Of a stretch of DNA of 47,368 nucleotides, positions 39,761 to 47,368 are shown one piece after another. Source of the stretch: Barthelona sp. PAP020. Taxonomy: Eukaryota > Metamonada: BaSk clade. Each line of letters begins with the position of its first letter. Within the stretch, counting starts at the first letter, position 1. The stretch spans positions 1 through 47,368 of the forward strand of contig JARQWU010000053.1 in NCBI GenBank assembly GCA_040182905.1, in the 5' to 3' direction. The translations under genes and the position numbers were made by a program. A model generated the notes under the pieces. That model did no database searches. It was not told the DNA's origin and was given only the letters and a program-made list of their open reading frames with translations.

Positions 39761-41314
39761 CTAAATAATATGTTTACGCAAAAGTTCAACGCTATCAACA
39801 TCCACATGAATTGGCTCTCTATCATAAAAAATAATATCAGGAAATAAAGTTTTAAATTTATTCAAAGAGATTCTATATTTGAAACAAATTTCACACAAAG
39901 GGTTCAAATAAATTAACTCTGTTGAAATAAATTTGATGAGAAGTAAAGCTAAAAGGTGACATAAATTGGTCTTTTCCTCCTCCATTTTTTGAGGTGTAAT
40001 TGTAACATCAACAAACAAGCTCATAAATGTTTGAAACGGTAATAAACCAACCATTTCCATTTCCAAAGGATTAGGTGGTCTTTTTTCAGGAGTTTCCGAA
40101 TGAAACTGTTGATAAGCAAAACGAATCTCATCCAAATCAAAATCTCGATCCATCAGGAAATCTATCAGTTTGTTAATTTCTCTCACAAATAATGTTGGAG
40201 CATTTTTCAAAAAAAATGAAGTTGGAAATAGTTGTAAACCAACAATATACATAGTCAAATAATATACACTTCTAAAGGCACGCAAAGAATTCAAATTTTT
40301 CAAACAAACGTTTAACATGTAGAAGAGAAAAGTACCATAGTAGCAATAAGCAATGCGATCAGATGGTGATTCATCCAATTTGATATAATGCACAGAAATA
40401 CATAAAATTGACAATTCCAACAACGGTCTACCAATTATTGAATTGCTTAAAATCTTATCGATATTCAAAATCACTGTTTTCAGGATATTTTCATCTGTAT
40501 GGTTAAAATTCCAGCCATATATAAAGTTTGCAATTAATAACTTATTAATTTCAGCATTTTTAAAAGGAATACTGGATAATTTCCTAAGATTGAAATCTTC
40601 AAGCAATTGCTTTCTACATATCTTTATATTACGCTTTGTTTGATTAAAAGGTGATTGAATTAATAACGCACGATAACAATACATTAATGCAGTTAAAGGT
40701 TTATCTTCTCTCAATGATATAACCGCCAACTGATTATAACTTTGACCTTGATGAGGCCAATATTTAATTGCCTTCAAATAATGTACTTTGATATCACTCC
40801 AATCTTTAAGTTCACGACTTTCACCAACATAACGATAAAGATCTCCCACACAACATTCCAAACGTGATGCCAAAATCAACGTATTAATTTCTTCTTCAGT
40901 TAAGTCTTCAATTGGACATCTTGTCATGGATGTTGTGAAATTAAATATTTGTGATAATGGGAGAATATCCAAAAGACTTCGAAAATATCCGTAACTCATT
41001 ATCACAAAACCTTCAAATGCACTTACACATCTATTCTTTCTTATATTATCTTCCATTTTCGTATATCTTTGATATAAATTCCGAAAATTAATAACTTCTT
41101 CATAAAAACAAATTCTCCATAATCTTGGTTCATAATCCAAAGCATATGTTGATGATTTTTCAAATAATTCCTTATATTTTTCTCTAAATATGATTTGTAG
41201 CTGTTTTTCTTCTTCATTGATTGCATCACCATCATTATCTTTAATGATTTTAAATTTTTCTTCTAAATCATCAAGTTCCTTTAATAACCCTTTCAATATT
41301 TCATTATCATTCAT
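39761..41314 (-). CDS. EST1/SMG7-like TPR protein, 517 aa
   Basis: The centre matches the EST1/SMG5-7 14-3-3-like TPR fold: LECCVGDLYRYVGES near 150-165, then YLKAIKYWPHQGQSYNQLAV and LTALMYCYRALLIQSPF near 180-220. In this family a GDL.RY helix is followed by A..L.P..G..YNQLA and RSL....PF. The N-terminal block (YEPRLWRICFYEEVINFRNL) fits the EST1 leader. The C-terminal 290 residues are helical and diverged. No PIN nuclease domain is present, so it is SMG7/EST1-type rather than SMG6. Such proteins bind phosphorylated UPF1 in nonsense-mediated decay, or act with telomerase; which applies here is not decided by sequence. Yeast EST1 and human SMG7 are longer. Confidence 0.82.
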   Translation of the reverse strand: MNDNEILKGLLKELDDLEEKFKIIKDNDGDAINEEEKQLQIIFREKYKELFEKSSTYALDYEPRLWRICFYEEVINFRNLYQRYTKMEDNIRKNRCVSAFEGFVIMSYGYFRSLLDILPLSQIFNFTTSMTRCPIEDLTEEEINTLILASRLECCVGDLYRYVGESRELKDWSDIKVHYLKAIKYWPHQGQSYNQLAVISLREDKPLTALMYCYRALLIQSPFNQTKRNIKICRKQLLEDFNLRKLSSIPFKNAEINKLLIANFIYGWNFNHTDENILKTVILNIDKILSNSIIGRPLLELSILCISVHYIKLDESPSDRIAYCYYGTFLFYMLNVCLKNLNSLRAFRSVYYLTMYIVGLQLFPTSFFLKNAPTLFVREINKLIDFLMDRDFDLDEIRFAYQQFHSETPEKRPPNPLEMEMVGLLPFQTFMSLFVDVTITPQKMEEEKTNLCHLLALLLIKFISTELIYLNPLCEICFKYRISLNKFKTLFPDIIFYDREPIHVDVDSVELLRKHII

Positions 41315-41547
41315 TTCTTCAACAATATCATAAATTAATATTGCAAATAAACAAATGAAGATTTTTTTCTTTCTTCTTTCTTGTTTTTCACTATATTATT
41401 TTGACATGACACATCTAAAATGCCTTTAAATAAATAAAAAAAACTCAAATTTAAAATACATTTACATATACAAATGAACCGTAATATACAAAAGTAATCA
41501 AAAATAATAAAAATAAAATAATAAATTTTAATGCCGAATAGTGATGA
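41315..41547. other. Intergenic spacer
   Basis: 233 bp. A GTGATGA box C-like match at 41541 adjoins the Pumilio stop codon region but has no box D partner; nothing else is seen. Confidence 0.3.
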
Positions 41548-42936
41548 TTAGTAGCGATTTTTATTCTTTCTTGGAGTTTTAGAATACCTATAACCACCAC
41601 TATTATTTAAAAGATCTGAAAGCTTTCTTTGAATAACTTGGGGAATAGTATCAAGCATAGGATTAATCATGTCTCGAAATCTTTCCTTCAAATCATCATC
41701 TGCACAACGTATACATTTCTGAATAACATAGTTGGCAAATTGATGTCTGAGTAAATCAATGAACTTGGGATATTCCAAAAACTCGAGAATAATTTGGCGT
41801 TTGAAATCCCTGCTTAAATATGGTAAAGGAATGGTCTTTTCAATCACATTAGATGAACATTTTTGCAATGATAAAGCCACATATTGCCCCTTAAGAGAAT
41901 ATAATATGTCAAAAACGTCATGTTGTAACTCACTTTCGTCACTAGCCAAATTAAAAATAAATTGAACGACATAGTTACCAAACGGATGCACAACCAATTC
42001 TCTGACAGAAGGTTTTAAGTTGTTAATAATAGCTTCTTTTGTTTCAAGATCAGCATATTGAAGTGCTTTTTGCATTACACAACATCCATGACGGTCATAG
42101 GACAAAGAATTGGCCTTTTCAATACAAATATCATGTAAACTTTTCATGGACTCAGGAGATGCCACTTGAAACAATTTTTGAATCACATGATGGCCATTCG
42201 TATCTTGCATCAAAGAATAACCATCCGTTTCCAATGCACAAATAATATTGTCGAGCAAACATTGATTCGAACAATAATCAATCAATTTTTGTACAATACG
42301 AGTACCTTGAACATGCTTACATATCATAGGAAGACATGATGCCATCCCAAAAATAACGCTAGATAACAAAGATGAATCATGAGCAGAAAATTCCAAAAGA
42401 TTTTGAAACACGCTTTGCCCACTCGTATCATCCAACATTTTAATGGAGACTTCAGGCAAAACCTCAAGCAATATATCGCAAAGCAAAGAAATCTCATTCT
42501 CATCAATCAAACCTTGAATTACATGATAACTGTGCTCAACTAGAATCATATCAATAAGAACTTTGTTTGAATTTTCAACAACATCCGTATCCTCTAAAGG
42601 TTCATTGAAAATGTTTTCACTAGTATTATCCAAAACATTTCCAAGACCAGGAGGTTTAACATTAACTGTTTCATTATACTTAGGAATGGTAAAATCATTC
42701 TCAAAAGAGAATTGGGTGCCTCCGGAAAATCTGGCACTAAAATAATTTGAATCATCATAAAACGATAAACCAGATGGAAAAGAATTATTACTTTCCAATT
42801 GTTCTTCATTGTCGAACATAGGTGGGGCTGAAATAACACGGAAATCAAAAAAATCAGTTTCTAAGGGCAAATTATCATCAAAATCCACCATTGGTGGTAT
42901 TGTTGATGCTTCACTCCCATCGGTGAAATTATTCAT
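41548..42936 (-). CDS. Pumilio-family (PUF) RNA-binding protein, 462 aa
   Basis: About 130-450 is a Pumilio homology domain. Seven helix-2 tripartite motifs are visible in order: SGQSVFQ, GTRIVQ, GHHVIQ, GCCVMQ, GNYVVQ, SSNVIE, ANYVIQ; a first repeat (HSYHVIQGLIDE) gives the usual eight. The last four (C.xxQ, NYxxQ, SNxxE, NYxxQ) are those that read A, U, G and U, so the start of the target is predicted as UGUA, the classical PUF core, with NHxxQ reading the next U. The N-terminal 130 residues are acidic and low-complexity, with a PPxF-type segment. PUF proteins repress or localise mRNAs through 3' UTR sites. The basic tail KTPRKNKNRY ends the protein. Confidence 0.95.
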   Translation of the reverse strand: MNNFTDGSEASTIPPMVDFDDNLPLETDFFDFRVISAPPMFDNEEQLESNNSFPSGLSFYDDSNYFSARFSGGTQFSFENDFTIPKYNETVNVKPPGLGNVLDNTSENIFNEPLEDTDVVENSNKVLIDMILVEHSYHVIQGLIDENEISLLCDILLEVLPEVSIKMLDDTSGQSVFQNLLEFSAHDSSLLSSVIFGMASCLPMICKHVQGTRIVQKLIDYCSNQCLLDNIICALETDGYSLMQDTNGHHVIQKLFQVASPESMKSLHDICIEKANSLSYDRHGCCVMQKALQYADLETKEAIINNLKPSVRELVVHPFGNYVVQFIFNLASDESELQHDVFDILYSLKGQYVALSLQKCSSNVIEKTIPLPYLSRDFKRQIILEFLEYPKFIDLLRHQFANYVIQKCIRCADDDLKERFRDMINPMLDTIPQVIQRKLSDLLNNSGGYRYSKTPRKNKNRY

Positions 42937-43248
42937 ACTTCAACAAATTCAAAAAGTATTGTTTTTTTAAATTTATCTTCATTTTTCTTTGTTTTTTAAT
43001 GTAAGACAAATATTGATTTGTTTCAATAATTCATTAAAATTGAACCATTCATTTATCAAACAATGAAAAAAATTTCACAACAAAAATTTTTTTTTATATT
43101 CATCATAAAACTCGCATAACAAAAAATTTTTCCTCAATCAATTAAATTTATTTAAATATGGATTAAAAAAAAAAAAGAAAAACATCTCAAAATTTTGGAA
43201 AAAATTTTCCGTTTTCATTTTACGCTTTTTCAGGTTGTACACATTCTA
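42937..43248. other. Divergent spacer, Pumilio gene / RPL24
   Basis: 312 bp, strongly A/T-biased with several A and T runs (for example around 43085 and 43165). It must hold the RPL24 and Pumilio promoters; no conserved motif could be singled out. Confidence 0.35.
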
Positions 43249-43687
43249 ATGAGGTATTTTCGATTACCATAACCTATTACTAACACTTAGAACCGAACCT
43301 TGCAGTTTCTCAGGTATTTTAACATATCCTGGTCATGGTATTGATTATGTCACACTTTCTCTTGATTTACTCCATTTTTCTGGAAATAAGTCTCGTTCTC
43401 TTTTCCATCAAGGTTACAATCCCCGTCGTATGGGTTGGACTGCTGGTTGGAGAAAAGACCATCCTAAGGCTGATCGTCTTATTAAGAAGAAAAGAACAAC
43501 TCGTAGACGTGTTCAAAAGATGTCCAAATTCATTTCTGGTGTTAATTTTGAAGATATTGTTGCTCGTCGCGAACAAGATGTTGAAATGCGTAAATTAGCT
43601 GCTGAAAAAGCTCAAAAGGAACGTGAAGTTAAGAAAACCGCCACCAAAAGAATTAAATTCAACATCCCCAAAGCTATGCGTCAATGA
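43249..43687 (+). CDS. RPL24: 60S ribosomal protein L24e, two exons
   Basis: Exon 1 is five bases (43249-43253, ATGAG); exon 2 is 43291-43687; together 133 aa. The spliced N-terminus is MRTEPCSFSG followed by YPGHG, matching eukaryotic L24 (C-SFSG-YPGHG). Further family motifs are FHQGYNPRRMGWTAGWRKDH (human NPRQINWTVLYRRKH) and KKKRTTRRRVQK. The usual L24e zinc-binding pattern is reduced; only one Cys (Cys6) is visible, as in many eukaryotes. L24 is a 60S protein at the subunit bridge. Without splicing no good start exists, which supports the intron. The stop is TGA. Confidence 0.96.
43254..43290 (+). other. 37-nt spliceosomal intron in RPL24
   Basis: GTATTT at the 5' end and ACTAACACTTAG at the 3' end, the latter differing from the Trichomonas 3' consensus ACTAACACACAG at two positions. 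It begins five bases after the A of the start codon, and removal gives the conserved L24 N-terminus. Confidence 0.93.
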
Positions 43688-44415
43688 TTTTTTTGAAAAA
43701 ATTATTAACTCGGTTCCATAAATGAATTAGACCTTTAGTTTTTTTTTTTTTTTACCACAAATAAAGATAATTTGTCTTTTCTCTTTCCATCAATTCACAA
43801 TTGCCCTTTGAAAAATTGAAAGACTCTTGAAATGTAAAAAGATACCAATAATATGTTATAAACCACTCAACGGGTATTCATTCTGTTTATTAATAACCCA
43901 ATTTGAAGAACATTCACCTGTGAAAAATGAATGACTGCAATTTAGCTTTATTAATAAGCAGTTTTCTATTGTTTTATCCCTAGTATCAGATAATTGGTTT
44001 TGAAAGGCCACCTGAAATGAACTTAGCCAATTCATTCACTCCCACTCACTTAATTTGTGTGATAAATACCATCATATCAAAGCTAATGTGGATCAGAGTT
44101 CAAACACAACAAATGTTGAAAAATATCAAGGATCTTTCACTGCTATTCTGAAGAAATAAACCCAAAGTTGGCTGTAAAGCTCTCTATTTGAAATAAATAA
44201 CAAAATTAATCACAAAACTTTACAGAAGTATGGTTATCAAACAAATATGTAAACGAAACAAACACAGAACATTTATCACTTTTCTAATAAAGACTTGGAA
44301 CATGAAAATATTGAACACAAACACACTAAACATGAACAATAACATGTTGAAATCATCTCTATCGTGAGAAGTTGAATGAAAGAGAGTGAGTGTTGTTAAA
44401 AAGGAAAACACTGGA
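43688..44415. other. Intergenic region, RPL24 to kinase-ankyrin pseudogene
   Basis: 728 bp without a supportable gene. A T-rich run at about 43739-43754 follows the RPL24 stop. Possible box D (CTGA) sequences occur but no proper box C pairs with them on either strand. No ankyrin or kinase remnant continues beyond 44416. Confidence 0.4.
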
Positions 44416-45879
44416 TCAATTGTAGAAGGGTTGCAGAAGCTCTACAATTTGGGTATGACCATTGGTTCAAGCAATATCCATTGAGGTGAATCAGTGATCA
44501 CTTTTGAGGTTGACATTGGTCCCATAATCCAAGAGCATTTTGGCAACATCAATATGCCCATTTTGACGATTAATGAACAATGGAGAAGTGCTATCATCTC
44601 TACACAAATTAATGTCCTCTCCATGACCACATTCGCAACTGACAAATAATGGCGACTCACCATTGTTCATACATAATTTGACATTGACCCCATGATCCAA
44701 GAGCATTTTGGCAACATCAAGATGACCTTTTTGACAACTAACAAATAATGGAGAAGCACCATCATTCATACATAAACTAACATCAGCGCCATGATCCAAG
44801 AGCATTTTGGCAACATTAAGATGACCATTTTGACAACTAACATATAATGGAGAAAATCTATCATTCGTACACAAACTAACATCAGCCCTAAAATCCAACA
44901 AAAACTCAACAATCTTCATATGCCCATAAAAAGCAGCTCCATACAATGTTGTCCTTCCTTGCTTACCCTGTTTGTTCACATCAACGCCAGCTTTGATACA
45001 CTGCTTGATAACCTCAAGATTACCATCAATCGCTGCATAATATATCGTCTTTGGAAGACCATTATCATCCAATCCATCCACATCGAACCCATTTGGAACA
45101 ACAACTTGATCCATAACATGCTTAATATAAGGGCCTATGACACTATGCATTGTGTCAACAAGCATCTTTAGATAATCAGTAATCAACTCAAATGATGGAC
45201 GATTGACAGGATCTTTATCCAAACACAACTTTACAATACCATGACCAGGAACCGAATCAATCATCTCGTCTGAATATGGCCATTTCCCATTTAGCAAATT
45301 TCTAAACACTCTACGATCATCAATGCCCTCAAAAGGACGAATACCTGTCATTACATAAATCATCATCACAGCAAACGCCCACACATCCACTGCCTTTCGA
45401 TTAATTTCGTCCTCGTTTTCCCAAACAAGTATTTCAGGAGCAACATATGCAACAGCACCAATCATTGAAACCATTGAAAAACTGTTGGCATCTTTCACAG
45501 TTCCAAAATCGCTCAAAGCAGGAATGAACTTCCCGTTCGCCCTTTTTAAAAGAATGTTGTTAGGCTTCAAATCGCCATGAACTAAACCACATTCGTGACA
45601 ATAATCCATTGTGGAAGCAACTTGCATGAGTATTGTGAGCTTTTCCAGTAACGAAAGGTTGGGAATTTCATGCTCTAGAACTGAATCACAAAATTCCATA
45701 ACTATCCCAATTTTACCATTAACTTCGGTTACACCATGAATTTGACGAATTCAAGGATGATTCAGTGCCATAGGAACGCATTCTTTGAGGAAATCATGCC
45801 TTTCCGGCTTCTTATGAAATAACTTGATTATGACAACAATCCCATATCTGTCAGCGGTGCTCAAAAATCCAAATGTTCA
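44416..45879 (-). pseudogene. Protein kinase-ankyrin repeat gene with four internal TGA codons
   Basis: Read on minus, kinase sequence begins near 45876 (TFGFLSTADRYG, then VVIIKLF) just after a TGA (45877-45879). It passes a second TGA (45751-45753) in NHP-stop-IRQIHG, and continues open from the ATG at 45699 with HGDLKPNN, SDFGTVKDA, AYVAPEIL and the C-lobe. At least six ankyrin repeats follow (GHLDVAKMLLDHGA type), then TGA at 44491-44493 and 44467-44469 inside the last repeat, and a final TGA at 44416-44418. A 10-residue in-frame deletion fuses two repeats (CGHGEDINL). The open segment of 402 codons could still be translated but lacks the kinase N-lobe. Nonfunctional kinase is likely. Confidence 0.82.
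44525..44900. repeat. Ankyrin-coding tandem repeats, 99-nt period
   Basis: The block AAGAGCATTTTGGCAACAT recurs at 44531, 44699 and 44798. The last two are exactly 99 nt apart; the first gap is 168 nt, which is two units less a 30-nt deletion. The near identity of units implies recent duplication or gene conversion. Confidence 0.85.
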
Positions 45880-46270
45880 CTTTTTTGAGTTGGTGCAAAA
45901 ATGAAGAATTTTTGATACAAGTAGATTATTTTGAACAAACCTAAAAAAAGAGTTTCTCAAAGTATTTGGTCACTATTATGTCTGATACAGCAAAAACCAG
46001 CAATTTTGTTTTCTTTTTAACAACATTTCTCATTTTCTGATTTGTACCAGGAAATTTTAATGGATAAAAACCTTTTGTTGAAACATAAACACTATCTTTC
46101 TTCATTTATCAAGAGTCTTTCTCAGTGGATATTTTCTTGATTGTGTTTGCTATTTTTTGACAACTTTTCAAAAACACATATTGTTTTGAGATAAAGATAA
46201 CCTGATATCAAGGAATTGTTGAATAATTGAAAACAAAATTAGCTGAATTCTTTTTTATTTTGAATATGAT
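45880..46270. other. Intergenic region
   Basis: 391 bp between the kinase relic (minus) and the secreted-protein gene (plus). On the minus strand the kinase frame stays open for another 20 codons or so without recognisable homology. No RNA gene seen. Confidence 0.35.
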
Positions 46271-47368
46271 ATGCGATTCATGTTAAAACCCCTAATATTT
46301 TCAATATTATTTTTATTAATATCAAGTTTTGGGCTTGAATGGAACGTTATTGATATTTCATCTGAATATCCTAATAATTACATTATGTTGCATTCTTTAG
46401 ATTATATTAATCTTAATATTCGGAAAAACGAACCATTTGAATCGATATTTCAAGTAAAAGAAGGTGATTGTATATCATTTCAGAAAAAGCTTGGTTATTT
46501 TATGGATTTTGGAATTAATTTTTCATATATTAACTCTTCTGGAACATTTGATATAACAAATAGAGATTTTCTATATGTTAAATTCAATATTTCACTTTTA
46601 TCTGATTTGTATTTGAAGATTTCTTCTGATGGTGTAAAAATGGAAGTGACTGTATCTTTATATTGTGCAATTTTATTGAATACAAATATTGTTCTTTCTC
46701 TTTTTGATTCAGCAAGTGTTTTTGTTCCATCCAGAGATTCAGCAGGTATACCTGATGAAACTTCAGTACAATTTGTTCAAATGAAAACTTTTGATTTTGT
46801 TGAAGTGTTTGTTTTGATGCAAGGCTTTGAAATGAATTTGAAACATTCGTTAATTTCCAGGGAAGCTTTAGAGCTCTTTGAGACAGAAAATAAGCTCCTT
46901 ATTAATTTGCATACTTCTTATTTGTTCAATTCGTTATCTGCGAATGTTTCATATTTTATTTTTGAGGGATCTATTTTGCCAAAGTTTGATTTTAGCCTGA
47001 TAGATCATTTTCATGTGTTTTCTATTCCAAATTACCCATGCATTATTCAAGTAAATGCGCATATTTCGGATTCCGTTGTAAGTGGAATGAAAATCAAAGT
47101 TTCAGAAGGAACAATCAATTCATTACCAGGACATATTATTGTTGATGTTTTGCAAATTTTGTATGATTCTCCAGATAGAGACAATTTTCATAGTGTCACA
47201 ACCACTTTAATGAGTCCTGAATGGGTAAACCCTGGACTCTATTGGATTACTCATTCTGGAGGGACGGATTTTTGGCAAGCAAATATTAAAGGAAATTCTA
47301 AAAGATTATATTATCCGAATATATATTATTATGATGAAACTATTGCTACAGGATGTTTTAGGTTGAGT
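46271..47368 (+). CDS. Secreted or surface protein, 5' part only
   Basis: ATG at 46271 opens 366 codons without a stop to the window end. The first 22 residues (MRFMLKPLIFSILFLLISSF) form a strong signal peptide with a cleavage site near Gly-Leu-Glu. N-glycosylation sequons are frequent (NFS, NSS, NIS, NVS). The mature part is rich in beta-prone stretches with aromatic residues and no recognisable domain, repeat or protease motif so far. No transmembrane segment has appeared yet; the C-terminus lies outside the window. A trichomonad surface glycoprotein is a reasonable reading but the family is unknown. The start is the first ATG in this frame, 15 nt after an unrelated short frame. Confidence 0.75.
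   Translation, partial: MRFMLKPLIFSILFLLISSFGLEWNVIDISSEYPNNYIMLHSLDYINLNIRKNEPFESIFQVKEGDCISFQKKLGYFMDFGINFSYINSSGTFDITNRDFLYVKFNISLLSDLYLKISSDGVKMEVTVSLYCAILLNTNIVLSLFDSASVFVPSRDSAGIPDETSVQFVQMKTFDFVEVFVLMQGFEMNLKHSLISREALELFETENKLLINLHTSYLFNSLSANVSYFIFEGSILPKFDFSLIDHFHVFSIPNYPCIIQVNAHISDSVVSGMKIKVSEGTINSLPGHIIVDVLQILYDSPDRDNFHSVTTTLMSPEWVNPGLYWITHSGGTDFWQANIKGNSKRLYYPNIYYYDETIATGCFRLS

Noticed and set aside
43985-44075. Possible minus-strand C/D RNA (ATGATGG ... CTGA)
   Set aside because: Box C ends in G, the guide has no recognised rRNA target, and no D'/C' pair is clear.
44416-45879. TGA recoding as a sense codon
   Set aside because: VPS15, enkurin and RPL24 all terminate at TGA at the expected protein ends, so decay explains the relic better.
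1-47368. CRISPR arrays, prophage, rRNA genes or bacterial operons
   Set aside because: No direct-repeat/spacer pattern, no rRNA sequence and no bacterial gene organisation; the window is eukaryotic.

Overview
This window looks like nuclear DNA of a flagellated, AT-rich, intron-poor protist, most probably a parabasalid (trichomonad) and perhaps close to Tritrichomonas. The grounds are: very long intronless reading frames with short AT-rich spacers; an enkurin gene, which implies an axoneme; many Armadillo, ankyrin-kinase and TPR proteins; and two ultra-short introns (40 and 37 nt) whose 3' ends (ACTAATATTTTAG and ACTAACACTTAG) place a branch-point-like ACTAAY directly against the AG, the fused arrangement known from Trichomonas. 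TAA, TAG and TGA all end intact genes, so the nuclear code looks standard. The species is inferred, not proven.

Layout. 1-1044: a protein kinase on the minus strand, cut by the window edge, with an in-frame TAA in its N-terminus. 1411-3304: a gene-free stretch holding a long degenerate inverted repeat, a tRNA-Leu(UAG), a tandem duplication and a dispersed repeat pair. 3305-16392: housekeeping block: a 1064-aa Armadillo protein divergent from DRG2 (spliced), then VPS15, SF3A3, a NatC Mak10/NAA35-like protein and enkurin, all on plus. 16767-17832: a decayed WD40 gene. 18081-29732: a single 3883-aa TPR protein, divergent from a small unknown gene. 30351-34456: a secreted poly-serine protein, a second Armadillo protein and a coiled-coil protein. 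34906-37309: an N-terminal methyltransferase and a TTLL12-N-terminus-like LRR protein, divergent, with a C/D box snoRNA of the U24 family between them. 37404-42936: an FxP-repeat coiled-coil protein, an EST1/SMG7-like protein and a Pumilio protein on minus. 43249-43687: ribosomal protein L24e (spliced). 44416-45879: a kinase-ankyrin pseudogene. 46271-end: the start of a secreted glycoprotein-like gene.

The genes do not form an operon or one pathway; most are ordinary eukaryotic core genes (translation, splicing, membrane traffic, RNA decay, flagellum). The most informative hidden feature is the snoRNA at about 35741-35845: its two guide elements fit, by the box D/D' plus five rule, the two sites that U24 guides in the conserved 25S/28S rRNA segment. 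The other points of interest are the tiny introns, the inverted repeat beside the tRNA gene, kinase genes broken at both ends of the window, the giant TPR protein, the 51-serine secreted peptide and a TTLL12-like protein without a ligase domain.
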